Shown one piece after another: positions 21,810 to 35,438 of a stretch of DNA of 64,000 nucleotides (the stretch's first letter is position 1; every line of letters starts with the position of its first letter). Under the pieces are notes generated by a model that saw nothing but the letters and a program-made list of their open reading frames with translations, had not been told where the DNA came from and made no database searches. A program made the position numbers and the translations under genes. The DNA comes from Megascapheus bottae (lineage: Eukaryota; Chordata; Mammalia; Rodentia; Geomyidae), in assembly GCA_024803745.1 (NCBI GenBank), contig JANJXV010000192.1, positions 62,001 to 126,000 on the forward strand. Direction: 5' to 3'.

Positions 21810-24534
21810 GGGATATTTTATCCTTCCTCGTTCAACTTCAGTGTACCAGCTTTTATTTCGTCGTGGTCTCTGAGCAGGTACAAGGGAGAGTGTACTTCGA
21901 CCGAGTTTGCTCTATCTCCTAGAGTTGTTCTAGTGAACGTGCTCATTTCTTGTACCACAAGCAAGTTCAATGTTTTAGTTCTTGGACGTTTTCATCCAGT
22001 GTAATGCTTACTGGATTTTGCCATTCAAATTTCTACGGCATTGCTCTTTCTGCTAGGCGGGGTATTATATGCTTCCTCGTTCAACTTCAGTGTACCAGCT
22101 TTTATTTCGTTGTTGTCTCTGAGCAGGTACAAGGGAGACTGTACTTCCACCGAGTTTGCTCTATCTCCTAGAGTTGTTCTTGTGAACGTGCTCATTTCTT
22201 TGACCACAAGCAACTTCAAGGTATCTCGTGTTACTTCTTTGAGGATTTCATCCAGTGTAATTGGTACTGGATTTTGCCGTTGAACTTCCTACCGAATTGT
22301 TCGATCTGCTAAGATCGTTTTTGTCTGAGCGGGGTATTTTATTTTTTCCCCTGTACCTTCAGTGTATCTGCTTTTATTTCAGCGTGGTGCTTCATCTCGT
22401 ACAACGGAGACGGAGCTACCATTGACATTGCTTTAACTTCTTGGAAGATTTCATCGTAGGTAATGGATACTGTATTTTGCTGTTGAATCTCCTACGGCAT
22501 TACTCTTTCTGCTGAGGACCCTCTTGTCTAATCGGGTTATTTTATTCTTCCTCGTTCAACTTCAGTGTACCTGCTTTTATTTCTGCGTGGTGCTTCGTCA
22601 TGTACAACGGAGACTGAACTACCATTGACATTGTTGTATCTAGTATCATTTGTTCGGTGTAAACCTGGGCATTTCTGCTTCCCCAAGTAACTTCAATGTA
22701 TCTCCTTTCACTTCCTGGAGGTTTTCATAGAGTGTCATGGATTTTACTGTTGCAGTCCCTACTGCATTGCTCTTTCTACTAACAACCTTCTTGTCTAAGT
22801 TGGGTATTTTATTCTTCGTCTTTCAACTTCAGTGTACCAGCTTTTATTTCGTCGTGGTCCCTGAGCAGGTACAAGGGAGAGTGTGCTTCCACCGAGATTG
22901 CTCTATCTCCTAGAGTTGTTCTTGTGAACGTGGTCATTTCTTTGAACACCAGCAACTTCAATGTATCTCGTTACTTCGAGGATTTCATTCAGTGTAATTG
23001 TTACTGGATTTTGAAGTAGGGCTTCCTACGGAATTGTTCGATCTGCTAAGATCGTTTTTGTCTAAGCGGGGTATTATATTTCCACTCCCTGCACCTTCAG
23101 TATATCTGCTTCAGTGTACTTTGTTTTATATCTGCCTGGTCTGTGGGCAAGTACAATGGGGACCCTACTGCCACCGACCATGCTCTATCTGCTAGGAGTT
23201 GTTCGGTTAGCGTGGTCGTTCATTGTCCCCTAAGCAGCTTCAAGGTGTCTGCTTTAACTTCTTGGAAGATTTCATCCTGGGTAATGGATACTGTATTTTG
23301 CCGTTGCACCTCCTATGGCATTGCTCTTTCTGCTGAGGAACCTCTCCCTGAACCTTCAGTATATCTTCTTCAGTGTACTTTGTTTTATATCGGCCAGGTC
23401 TGTGAGCAAGTACAATGGGGACCATACTGCCACCGACAATGCTCTATCTGCTAGGAGTTGTCCGTTTAACGTGGTCGTTCATTGTCCCCTAAGAAACTTC
23501 AAGGTGTCTGCTTTTACCTCTTGGAAGATTTCATCGTGGGTAATGGATACTGTATTTTTCCTAGGGTTAGGTTTAGGGTTAGGGTTACTGTTAGGGATAG
23601 GTTTAGGGTTAGGGTTAGGGTTAGGGTAATTAGTGTTAGGGTAAGGGTAAGGTTTAAGGTTAGGGTTAGGGTTACGGTTTGCTCTTTCTGCTGAGGAACT
23701 TCTTGTCTAATCGGGATATTTCATCCTTCCTCGTTCAACTTTAGTGTACCTACTTTTATTTCTGCGTGGTGCTTCATCGACTACAACCGAGACAGTACTA
23801 CCACTCATATAGCTCTATCTGCTAAGAGGTGTTCTGTGTATGCGTCGTCATTTCTTGTACCACAAGCAACTTCAATGTATATGGTGTTAGTTCTTGGACG
23901 TTTTCATCCAGTGTAATGCTTACTGGATTTTGCCATTCAAATTTCTACGGCATTGCTCTTTCTGCTAAGCGGGGTATTAATTATATGCTTCCTCGTTTAA
24001 ATTCAGTGTACCAACTTTTATTTCGTCGTGGTCTCTGCGCAGGTACAAGGGAGACTGTACTTCCACCGAGTTTGCTCTATCTCCTAGAGTTGTTCTTGTG
24101 AACGTGCTCATTTCTTTGACCACCAGCAACTTCAAGGTATCTCGTGTTACTTCTTTGAGGATTTCATCCAGTGTAATTGGTACTGGATTTTGCCGTTGAG
24201 CTTGCTACGGAATTGTTCGATCTGCTAAGATCGTTTTTGTCTAAGCGGGGTATTATATTTTCCCCCACGGCATCTTCAGTTGTATCTGCTTCAGTGTACT
24301 TTGTTTTATATCTGCCTGGTCTGTGAGCAAGTACAATGGGGACCCTACTGCCACCGACAATGCTCTATCTGCTAGGAGTTGTTCGGTTAGCGTGGTCGTT
24401 CATTGTCCCCTAAGCAACTTCAAGGTGTCTGCTTTAACTTCTTGGAAGATTTCATCCTGGGTAATGGATACTGTATTTTGCCGTTGCACCTCTTACGGCC
24501 TTGCTCTTTCTGCTGAGGACCCTATTATCTAATC
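21810..24534 (+). repeat. HOR unit 9
   Basis: 2725 bp, the last unit with the single-C form. Markers: a=C..C, b=C, c=G, d=T, e=C. Island at 23562-23677. Confidence 0.95.
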
Positions 24535-27260
24535 GGGATATTTTATCCTTCCTCGTTCAACTTCAGTGTACCAGCTTTTATTTCGTCGTGGTCTCTGAGC
24601 AGGTACAAGGGAGAGTGTACTTCGACCGAGTTTGCTCTATCTCCTAGAGTTGTTCTAGTGAACGTGCTCATTTCTTGTACCACAAGCAAGTTCAATGTTT
24701 TAGTTCTTGGACGTTTTCATCCAGTGTAATGCTTACTGGATTTTGCCATTCAAATTTCTACGGCATTGCTCTTTCTGCTAGGCGGGGTATTATATGCTTC
24801 CTCGTTCAACTTCAGTGTACCAGCTTTTATTTCGTTGTTGTCTCTGAGCAGGTACAAGGGAGACTGTACTTCCACCGAGTTTGCTCTATCTCCTAGAGTT
24901 GTTCTTGTGAACGTGCTCATTTCTTTGACCACAAGCAACTTCAAGGTATCTCGTGTTACTTCTTTGAGGATTTCATCCAGTGTAATTGGTACTGGATTTT
25001 GCCGTTGAACTTCCTACCGAATTGTTCGATCTGCTAAGATCGTTTTTGTCTGAGCGGGGTATTTTATTTTTTCCCCTGTACCTTCAGTGTATCTGCTTTT
25101 ATTTCAGCGTGGTGCTTCATGTCGTACAACGGAGACGGAGGTACCATTGACATTGCTTTAACTTCTTGGAAGATTTCATCGTAGGTAATGGATACTGTAT
25201 TTTGCTGTTGAATCTCCTACGGCATTACTCTTTCTGCTGAGGACCCTCTTGTCTAATCGGGTTATTTTATTCTTCCTCGTTCAACTTCAGTGTACCTGCT
25301 TTTATTTCTGCGTGGTGCTTCGTCATGTACAACGGAGACTGAACTACCATTGACCATTGTTGTATCTAGTATCATTTGTTCGGTGTAAACCTGGGCATTT
25401 CTGCTTCCCCAAGTAACTTCAATGTATCTCCTTTCACTTCCTGGAGGTTTTCATAGAGTGTCATGGATTTTACTGTTGCAGTCCCTACTGCATTGCTCTT
25501 TCTACTAACAACCTTCTTGTCTAAGTTGGGTATTTTATTCTTCGTCTTTCAACTTCAGTGTACCAGCTTTTATTTCGTCGTGGTCCCTGAGCAGGTACAA
25601 GGGAGAGTGTGCTTCCACCGAGATTGCTCTATCTCCTAGAGTTGTTCTTGTGAACGTGGTCATTTCTTTGAACACCAGCAACTTCAATGTATCTCGTTAC
25701 TTCGAGGATTTCATTCAGTGTAATTGTTACTGGATTTTGAAGTAGGGCTTCCTACGGAATTGTTCGATCTGCTAAGATCGTTTTTGTCTAAGCGGGGTAT
25801 TATATTTCCACTCCCTGCACCTTCAGTATATCTGCTTCAGTGTACTTTGTTTTATATCTGCCTGGTCTGTGGGCAAGTACAATGGGGACCCTACTGCCAC
25901 CGACCATGCTCTATCTGCTAGGAGTTGTTCGGTTAGCGTGGTCGTTCATTGTCCCCTAAGCAGCTTCAAGGTGTCTGCTTTAACTTCTTGGAAGATTTCA
26001 TCCTGGGTAATGGATACTGTATTTTGCCGTTGCACCTCCTATGGCATTGCTCTTTCTGCTGAGGAACCTCTCCCTGAACCTTCAGTATATCTTCTTCAGT
26101 GTACTTTGTTTTATATCGGCCAGGTCTGTGAGCAAGTACAATGGGGACCATACTGCCACCGACAATGCTCTATCTGCTAGGAGTTGTCCGTTTAACGTGG
26201 TCGTTCATAGTCCCCTAAGAAACTTCAAGGTGTCTGCTTTTACCTCTTGGAAGATTTCATCGTGGGTAATGGATACTGTATTTTTCCTAGGGTTAGGTTT
26301 AGGGTTAGGGTTACTGTTAGGGATAGGTTTAGGGTTAGGGTTAGGGTTAGGGTAATTAGTGTTAGGGTAAGGGTAAGGTTTAAGGTTAGGGTTAGGGTTA
26401 CGGTTTGCTCTTTCTGCTGAGGAACTTCTTGTCTAATCGGGATATTTCATCCTTCCTCGTTCAACTTTAGTGTACCTACTTTTATTTCTGCGTGGTGCTT
26501 CATCGACTACAACCGAGACAGTACTACCACTCATATAGCTCTATCTGCTAAGAGGTGTTCTGTGTATGCGTCGTCATTTCTTGTACCACAAGCAACTTCA
26601 ATGTATATGGTGTTAGTTCTTGGACGTTTTCATCCAGTGTAATGCTTACTGGATTTTGCCATTCAAATTTCTACGGCATTGCTCTTTCTGCTAAGCGGGG
26701 TATTAATTATATGCTTCCTCGTTTAAATTCAGTGTACCAACTTTTATTTCGTCGTGGTCTCTGCGCAGGTACAAGGGAGACTGTACTTCCACCGAGTTTG
26801 CTCTATCTCCTAGAGTTGTTCTTGTGAACGTGCTCATTTCTTTGACCACCAGCAACTTCAAGGTATCTCGTGTTACTTCTTTGAGGATTTCATCCAGTGT
26901 AATTGGTACTGGATTTTGCCGTTGAGCTTGCTACGGAATTGTTCGATCTGCTAAGATCGTTTTTGTCTAAGCGGGGTATTATATTTTCCCCCACGGCATC
27001 TTCAGTTGTATCTGCTTCAGTGTACTTTGTTTTATATCTGCCTGGTCTGTGAGCAAGTACAATGGGGACCCTACTGCCACCGACAATGCTCTATCTGCTA
27101 GGAGTTGTTCGGTTAGCGTGGTCGTTCATTGTCCCCTAAGCAACTTCAAGGTGTCTGCTTTAACTTCTTGGAAGATTTCATCCTGGGTAATGGATACTGT
27201 ATTTTGCCGTTGCACCTCTTACGGCCTTGCTCTTTCTGCTGAGGACCCTATTATCTAATC
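24535..27260 (+). repeat. HOR unit 10
   Basis: 2726 bp. Markers: a=G..G, b=CC, c=G, d=T, e=C. Island at 26288-26403. Private base: A at 26209 (GTTCATAGTCCCC), which removes a TTG codon otherwise present in M7. Confidence 0.95.
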
Positions 27261-29986
27261 GGGATATTTTATCCTTCCTCGTTCAACTTCAGTGTACCAG
27301 CTTTTATTTCGTCGTGGTCTCTGAGCAGGTACAAGGGAGAGTGTACTTCGACCGAGTTTGCTCTATCTCCTAGAGTTGTTCTAGTGAACGTGCTCATTTC
27401 TTGTACCACAAGCAAGTTCAATGTTTTAGTTCTTGGACGTTTTCATCCAGTGTAATGCTTACTGGATTTTGCCATTCAAATTTCTACGGCATTGCTCTTT
27501 CTGCTAGGCGGGGTATTATATGCTTCCTCGTTCAACTTCAGTGTACCAGCTTTTATTTCGTTGTTGTCTCTGAGCAGGTACAAGGGAGACTGTACTTCCA
27601 CCGAGTTTGCTCTATCTCCTAGAGTTGTTCTTGTGAACGTGCTCATTTCTTTGACCACAAGCAACTTCAAGGTATCTCGTGTTACTTCTTTGAGGATTTC
27701 ATCCAGTGTAATTGGTACTGGATTTTGCCGTTGAACTTCCTACCGAATTGTTCGATCTGCTAAGATCGTTTTTGTCTGAGCGGGGTATTTTATTTTTTCC
27801 CCTGTACCTTCAGTGTATCTGCTTTTATTTCAGCGTGGTGCTTCATGTCGTACAACGGAGACGGAGGTACCATTGACATTGCTTTAACTTCTTGGAAGAT
27901 TTCATCGTAGGTAATGGATACTGTATTTTGCTGTTGAATCTCCTACGGCATTACTCTTTCTGCTGAGGACCCTCTTGTCTAATCGGGTTATTTTATTCTT
28001 CCTCGTTCAACTTCAGTGTACCTGCTTTTATTTCTGCGTGGTGCTTCGTCATGTACAACGGAGACTGAACTACCATTGACCATTGTTGTATCTAGTATCA
28101 TTTGTTCGGTGTAAACCTGGGCATTTCTGCTTCCCCAAGTAACTTCAATGTATCTCCTTTCACTTCCTGGAGGTTTTCATAGAGTGTCATGGATTTTACT
28201 GTTGCAGTCCCTACTGCATTGCTCTTTCTACTAACAACCTTCTTGTCTAAGTTGGGTATTTTATTCTTCGTCTTTCAACTTCAGTGTACCAGCTTTTATT
28301 TCGTCGTGGTCCCTGAGCAGGTACAAGGGAGAGTGTGCTTCCACCGAGATTGCTCTATCTCCTAGAGTTGTTCTTGTGAACGTGGTCATTTCTTTGAACA
28401 CCAGCAACTTCAATGTATCTCGTTACTTCGAGGATTTCATTCAGTGTAATTGTTACTGGATTTTGAAGTAGGGCTTCCTACGGAATTGTTCGATCTGCTA
28501 AGATCGTTTTTGTCTAAGCGGGGTATTATATTTCCACTCCCTGCACCTTCAGTATATCTGCTTCAGTGTACTTTGTTTTATATCTGCCTGGTCTGTGGGC
28601 AAGTACAATGGGGACCCTACTGCCACCGACCATGCTCTATCTGCTAGGAGTTGTTCGGTTAGCGTGGTCGTTCATTGTCCCCTAAGCAGCTTCAAGGTGT
28701 CTGCTTTAACTTCTTGGAAGATTTCATCCTGGGTAATGGATACTGTATTTTGCCGTTGCACCTCCTATGGCATTGCTCTTTCTGCTGAGGAACCTCTCCC
28801 TGAACCTTCAGTATATCTTCTTCAGTGTACTTTGTTTTATATCGGCCAGGTCTGTGAGCAAGTACAATGGGGACCATACTGCCACCGACAATGCTCTATC
28901 TGCTAGGAGTTGTCCGTTTAACGTGGTCGTTCATTGTCCCCTAAGAAACTTCAAGGTGTCTGCTTTTACCTCTTGGAAGATTTCATCGTGGGTAACGGAT
29001 ACTGTATTTTTCCTAGGGTTAGGTTTAGGGTTAGGGTTACTGTTAGGGATAGGTTTAGGGTTAGGGTTAGGGTTAGGGTAATTAGTGTTAGGGTAAGGGT
29101 AAGGTTTAAGGTTAGGGTTAGGGTTACGGTTTGCTCTTTCTGCTGAGGAACTTCTTGTCTAATCGGGATATTTCATCCTTCCTCGTTCAACTTTAGTGTA
29201 CCTACTTTTATTTCTGCGTGGTGCTTCATCGACTACAACCGAGACAGTACTACCACTCATATAGCTCTATCTGCTAAGAGGTGTTCTGTGTATGCGTCGT
29301 CATTTCTTGTACCACAAGCAACTTCAATGTATATGGTGTTAGTTCTTGGACGTTTTCATCCAGTGTAATGCTTACTGGATTTTGCCATTCAAATTTCTAC
29401 GGCATTGCTCTTTCTGCTAAGCGGGGTATTAATTATATGCTTCCTCGTTTAAATTCAGTGTACCAACTTTTATTTCGTCGTGGTCTCTGCGCAGGTACAA
29501 GGGAGACTGTACTTCCACCGAGTTTGCTCTATCTCCTAGAGTTGTTCTTGTGAACGTGCTCATTTCTTTGACCACCAGCAACTTCAAGGTATCTCGTGTT
29601 ACTTCTTTGAGGATTTCATCCAGTGTAATTGGTACTGGATTTTGCCGTTGAGCTTGCTACGGAATTGTTCGATCTGCTAAGATCGTTTTTGTCTAAGCGG
29701 GGTATTATATTTTCCCCCACGGCATCTTCAGTTGTATCTGCTTCAGTGTACTTTGTTTTATATCTGCCTGGTCTGTGAGCAAGTACAATGGGGACCCTAC
29801 TGCCACCGACAATGCTCTATCTGCTAGGAGTTGTTCGGTTAGCGTGGTCGTTCATTGTCCCCTAAGCAACTTCAAGGTGTCTGCTTTAACTTCTTGGAAG
29901 ATTTCATCCTGGGTAATGGATACTGTATTTTGCCGTTGCACCTCTTACGGCCTTGCTCTTTCTGCTGAGGACCCTATTATCTAATC
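27261..29986 (+). repeat. HOR unit 11
   Basis: 2726 bp. Markers: a=G..G, b=CC, c=G, d=C, e=C. Island at 29014-29129. It differs from unit 12 only at the linked pair a, as far as I can see. Confidence 0.95.
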
Positions 29987-32712
29987 GGGATATTTTATCC
30001 TTCCTCGTTCAACTTCAGTGTACCAGCTTTTATTTCGTCGTGGTCTCTGAGCAGGTACAAGGGAGAGTGTACTTCGACCGAGTTTGCTCTATCTCCTAGA
30101 GTTGTTCTAGTGAACGTGCTCATTTCTTGTACCACAAGCAAGTTCAATGTTTTAGTTCTTGGACGTTTTCATCCAGTGTAATGCTTACTGGATTTTGCCA
30201 TTCAAATTTCTACGGCATTGCTCTTTCTGCTAGGCGGGGTATTATATGCTTCCTCGTTCAACTTCAGTGTACCAGCTTTTATTTCGTTGTTGTCTCTGAG
30301 CAGGTACAAGGGAGACTGTACTTCCACCGAGTTTGCTCTATCTCCTAGAGTTGTTCTTGTGAACGTGCTCATTTCTTTGACCACAAGCAACTTCAAGGTA
30401 TCTCGTGTTACTTCTTTGAGGATTTCATCCAGTGTAATTGGTACTGGATTTTGCCGTTGAACTTCCTACCGAATTGTTCGATCTGCTAAGATCGTTTTTG
30501 TCTGAGCGGGGTATTTTATTTTTTCCCCTGTACCTTCAGTGTATCTGCTTTTATTTCAGCGTGGTGCTTCATCTCGTACAACGGAGACGGAGCTACCATT
30601 GACATTGCTTTAACTTCTTGGAAGATTTCATCGTAGGTAATGGATACTGTATTTTGCTGTTGAATCTCCTACGGCATTACTCTTTCTGCTGAGGACCCTC
30701 TTGTCTAATCGGGTTATTTTATTCTTCCTCGTTCAACTTCAGTGTACCTGCTTTTATTTCTGCGTGGTGCTTCGTCATGTACAACGGAGACTGAACTACC
30801 ATTGACCATTGTTGTATCTAGTATCATTTGTTCGGTGTAAACCTGGGCATTTCTGCTTCCCCAAGTAACTTCAATGTATCTCCTTTCACTTCCTGGAGGT
30901 TTTCATAGAGTGTCATGGATTTTACTGTTGCAGTCCCTACTGCATTGCTCTTTCTACTAACAACCTTCTTGTCTAAGTTGGGTATTTTATTCTTCGTCTT
31001 TCAACTTCAGTGTACCAGCTTTTATTTCGTCGTGGTCCCTGAGCAGGTACAAGGGAGAGTGTGCTTCCACCGAGATTGCTCTATCTCCTAGAGTTGTTCT
31101 TGTGAACGTGGTCATTTCTTTGAACACCAGCAACTTCAATGTATCTCGTTACTTCGAGGATTTCATTCAGTGTAATTGTTACTGGATTTTGAAGTAGGGC
31201 TTCCTACGGAATTGTTCGATCTGCTAAGATCGTTTTTGTCTAAGCGGGGTATTATATTTCCACTCCCTGCACCTTCAGTATATCTGCTTCAGTGTACTTT
31301 GTTTTATATCTGCCTGGTCTGTGGGCAAGTACAATGGGGACCCTACTGCCACCGACCATGCTCTATCTGCTAGGAGTTGTTCGGTTAGCGTGGTCGTTCA
31401 TTGTCCCCTAAGCAGCTTCAAGGTGTCTGCTTTAACTTCTTGGAAGATTTCATCCTGGGTAATGGATACTGTATTTTGCCGTTGCACCTCCTATGGCATT
31501 GCTCTTTCTGCTGAGGAACCTCTCCCTGAACCTTCAGTATATCTTCTTCAGTGTACTTTGTTTTATATCGGCCAGGTCTGTGAGCAAGTACAATGGGGAC
31601 CATACTGCCACCGACAATGCTCTATCTGCTAGGAGTTGTCCGTTTAACGTGGTCGTTCATTGTCCCCTAAGAAACTTCAAGGTGTCTGCTTTTACCTCTT
31701 GGAAGATTTCATCGTGGGTAACGGATACTGTATTTTTCCTAGGGTTAGGTTTAGGGTTAGGGTTACTGTTAGGGATAGGTTTAGGGTTAGGGTTAGGGTT
31801 AGGGTAATTAGTGTTAGGGTAAGGGTAAGGTTTAAGGTTAGGGTTAGGGTTACGGTTTGCTCTTTCTGCTGAGGAACTTCTTGTCTAATCGGGATATTTC
31901 ATCCTTCCTCGTTCAACTTTAGTGTACCTACTTTTATTTCTGCGTGGTGCTTCATCGACTACAACCGAGACAGTACTACCACTCATATAGCTCTATCTGC
32001 TAAGAGGTGTTCTGTGTATGCGTCGTCATTTCTTGTACCACAAGCAACTTCAATGTATATGGTGTTAGTTCTTGGACGTTTTCATCCAGTGTAATGCTTA
32101 CTGGATTTTGCCATTCAAATTTCTACGGCATTGCTCTTTCTGCTAAGCGGGGTATTAATTATATGCTTCCTCGTTTAAATTCAGTGTACCAACTTTTATT
32201 TCGTCGTGGTCTCTGCGCAGGTACAAGGGAGACTGTACTTCCACCGAGTTTGCTCTATCTCCTAGAGTTGTTCTTGTGAACGTGCTCATTTCTTTGACCA
32301 CCAGCAACTTCAAGGTATCTCGTGTTACTTCTTTGAGGATTTCATCCAGTGTAATTGGTACTGGATTTTGCCGTTGAGCTTGCTACGGAATTGTTCGATC
32401 TGCTAAGATCGTTTTTGTCTAAGCGGGGTATTATATTTTCCCCCACGGCATCTTCAGTTGTATCTGCTTCAGTGTACTTTGTTTTATATCTGCCTGGTCT
32501 GTGAGCAAGTACAATGGGGACCCTACTGCCACCGACAATGCTCTATCTGCTAGGAGTTGTTCGGTTAGCGTGGTCGTTCATTGTCCCCTAAGCAACTTCA
32601 AGGTGTCTGCTTTAACTTCTTGGAAGATTTCATCCTGGGTAATGGATACTGTATTTTGCCGTTGCACCTCTTACGGCCTTGCTCTTTCTGCTGAGGACCC
32701 TATTATCTAATC
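29987..32712 (+). repeat. HOR unit 12
   Basis: 2726 bp. Markers: a=C..C, b=CC, c=G, d=C, e=C. Island at 31740-31855. Confidence 0.95.
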
Positions 32713-35438
32713 GGGATATTTTATCCTTCCTCGTTCAACTTCAGTGTACCAGCTTTTATTTCGTCGTGGTCTCTGAGCAGGTACAAGGGAGAGTGTACTT
32801 CGACCGAGTTTGCTCTATCTCCTAGAGTTGTTCTAGTGAACGTGCTCATTTCTTGTACCACAAACAAGTTCAATGTTTTAGTTCTTGGACGTTTTCATCC
32901 AGTGTAATGCTTACTGGATTTTGCCATTCAAATTTCTACGGCATTGCTCTTTCTGCTAGGCGGGGTATTATATGCTTCCTCGTTCAACTTCAGTGTACCA
33001 GCTTTTATTTCGTTGTTGTCTCTGAGCAGGTACAAGGGAGACTGTACTTCCACCGAGTTTGCTCTATCTCCTAGAGTTGTTCTTGTGAACGTGCTCATTT
33101 CTTTGACCACAAGCAACTTCAAGGTATCTCGTGTTACTTCTTTGAGGATTTCATCCAGTGTAATTGGTACTGGATTTTGCCGTTGAACTTCCTACCGAAT
33201 TGTTCGATCTGCTAAGATCGTTTTTGTCTGAGCGGGGTATTTTATTTTTTCCCCTGTACCTTCAGTGTATCTGCTTTTATTTCAGCGTGGTGCTTCATCT
33301 CGTACAACGGAGACGGAGCTACCATTGACATTGCTTTAACTTCTTGGAAGATTTCATCGTAGGTAATGGATACTGTATTTTGCTGTTGAATCTCCTACGG
33401 CATTACTCTTTCTGCTGAGGACCCTCTTGTCTAATCGGGTTATTTTATTCTTCCTCGTTCAACTTCAGTGTACCTGCTTTTATTTCTGCGTGGTGCTTCG
33501 TCATGTACAACGGAGACTGAACTACCATTGACCATTGTTGTATCTAGTATCATTTGTTCGGTGTAAACCTGGGCATTTCTGCTTCCCCAAGTAACTTCAA
33601 TGTATCTCCTTTCACTTCCTGGAGGTTTTCATAGAGTGTCATGGATTTTACTGTTGCAGTCCCTACTGCATTGCTCTTTCTACTAACAACCTTCTTGTCT
33701 AAGTTGGGTATTTTATTCTTCGTCTTTCAACTTCAGTGTACCAGCTTTTATTTCGTCGTGGTCCCTGAGCAGGTACAAGGGAGAGTGTGCTTCCACCGAG
33801 ATTGCTCTATCTCCTAGAGTTGTTCTTGTGAACGTGGTCATTTCTTTGAACACCAGCAACTTCAATGTATCTCGTTACTTCGAGGATTTCATTCAGTGTA
33901 ATTGTTACTGGATTTTGAAGTAGGGCTTCCTACGGAATTGTTCGATCTGCTAAGATCGTTTTTGTCTAAGCGGGGTATTATATTTCCACTCCCTGCACCT
34001 TCAGTATATCTGCTTCAGTGTACTTTGTTTTATATCTGCCTGGTCTGTGGGCAAGTACAATGGGGACCCTACTGCCACCGACCATGCTCTATCTGCTAGG
34101 AGTTGTTCGGTTAGCGTGGTCGTTCATTGTCCCCTAAGCAGCTTCAAGGTGTCTGCTTTAACTTCTTGGAAGATTTCATCCTGGGTAATGGATACTGTAT
34201 TTTGCCGTTGCACCTCCTATGGCATTGCTCTTTCTGCTGAGGAACCTCTCCCTGAACCTTCAGTATATCTTCTTCAGTGTACTTTGTTTTATATCGGCCA
34301 GGTCTGTGAGCAAGTACAATGGGGACCATACTGCCACCGACAATGCTCTATCTGCTAGGAGTTGTCCGTTTAACGTGGTCGTTCATTGTCCCCTAAGAAA
34401 CTTCAAGGTGTCTGCTTTTACCTCTTGGAAGATTTCATCGTGGGTAACGGATACTGTATTTTTCCTAGGGTTAGGTTTAGGGTTAGGGTTACTGTTAGGG
34501 ATAGGTTTAGGGTTAGGGTTAGGGTTAGGGTAATTAGTGTTAGGGTAAGGGTAAGGTTTAAGGTTAGGGTTAGGGTTACGGTTTGCTCTTTCTGCTGAGG
34601 AACTTCTTGTCTAATCGGGATATTTCATCCTTCCTCGTTCAACTTTAGTGTACCTACTTTTATTTCTGCGTGGTGCTTCATCGACTACAACCGAGACAGT
34701 ACTACCACTCATATAGCTCTATCTGCTAAGAGGTGTTCTGTGTATGCGTCGTCATTTCTTGTACCACAAGCAACTTCAATGTATATGGTGTTAGTTCTTG
34801 GACGTTTTCATCCAGTGTAATGCTTACTGGATTTTGCCATTCAAATTTCTACGGCATTGCTCTTTCTGCTAAGCGGGGTATTAATTATATGCTTCCTCGT
34901 TTAAATTCAGTGTACCAACTTTTATTTCGTCGTGGTCTCTGCGCAGGTACAAGGGAGACTGTACTTCCACCGAGTTTGCTCTATCTCCTAGAGTTGTTCT
35001 TGTGAACGTGCTCATTTCTTTGACCACCAGCAACTTCAAGGTATCTCGTGTTACTTCTTTGAGGATTTCATCCAGTGTAATTGGTACTGGATTTTGCCGT
35101 TGAGCTTGCTACGGAATTGTTCGATCTGCTAAGATCGTTTTTGTCTAAGCGGGGTATTATATTTTCCCCCACGGCATCTTCAGTTGTATCTGCTTCAGTG
35201 TACTTTGTTTTATATCTGCCTGGTCTGTGAGCAAGTACAATGGGGACCCTACTGCCACCGACAATGCTCTATCTGCTAGGAGTTGTTCGGTTAGCGTGGT
35301 CGTTCATTGTCCCCTAAGCAACTTCAAGGTGTCTGCTTTAACTTCTTGGAAGATTTCATCCTGGGTAATGGATACTGTATTTTGCCGTTGCACCTCTTAC
35401 GGCCTTGCTCTTTCTGCTGAGGACCCTATTATCTAATC
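32713..35438 (+). repeat. HOR unit 13
   Basis: 2726 bp. Markers: a=C..C, b=CC, c=G, d=C, e=C. Island at 34466-34581. It carries ACCACAAACAAG (A at 32864) where other units have ACCACAAGCAAG. Only unit 15 shares this. Confidence 0.95.
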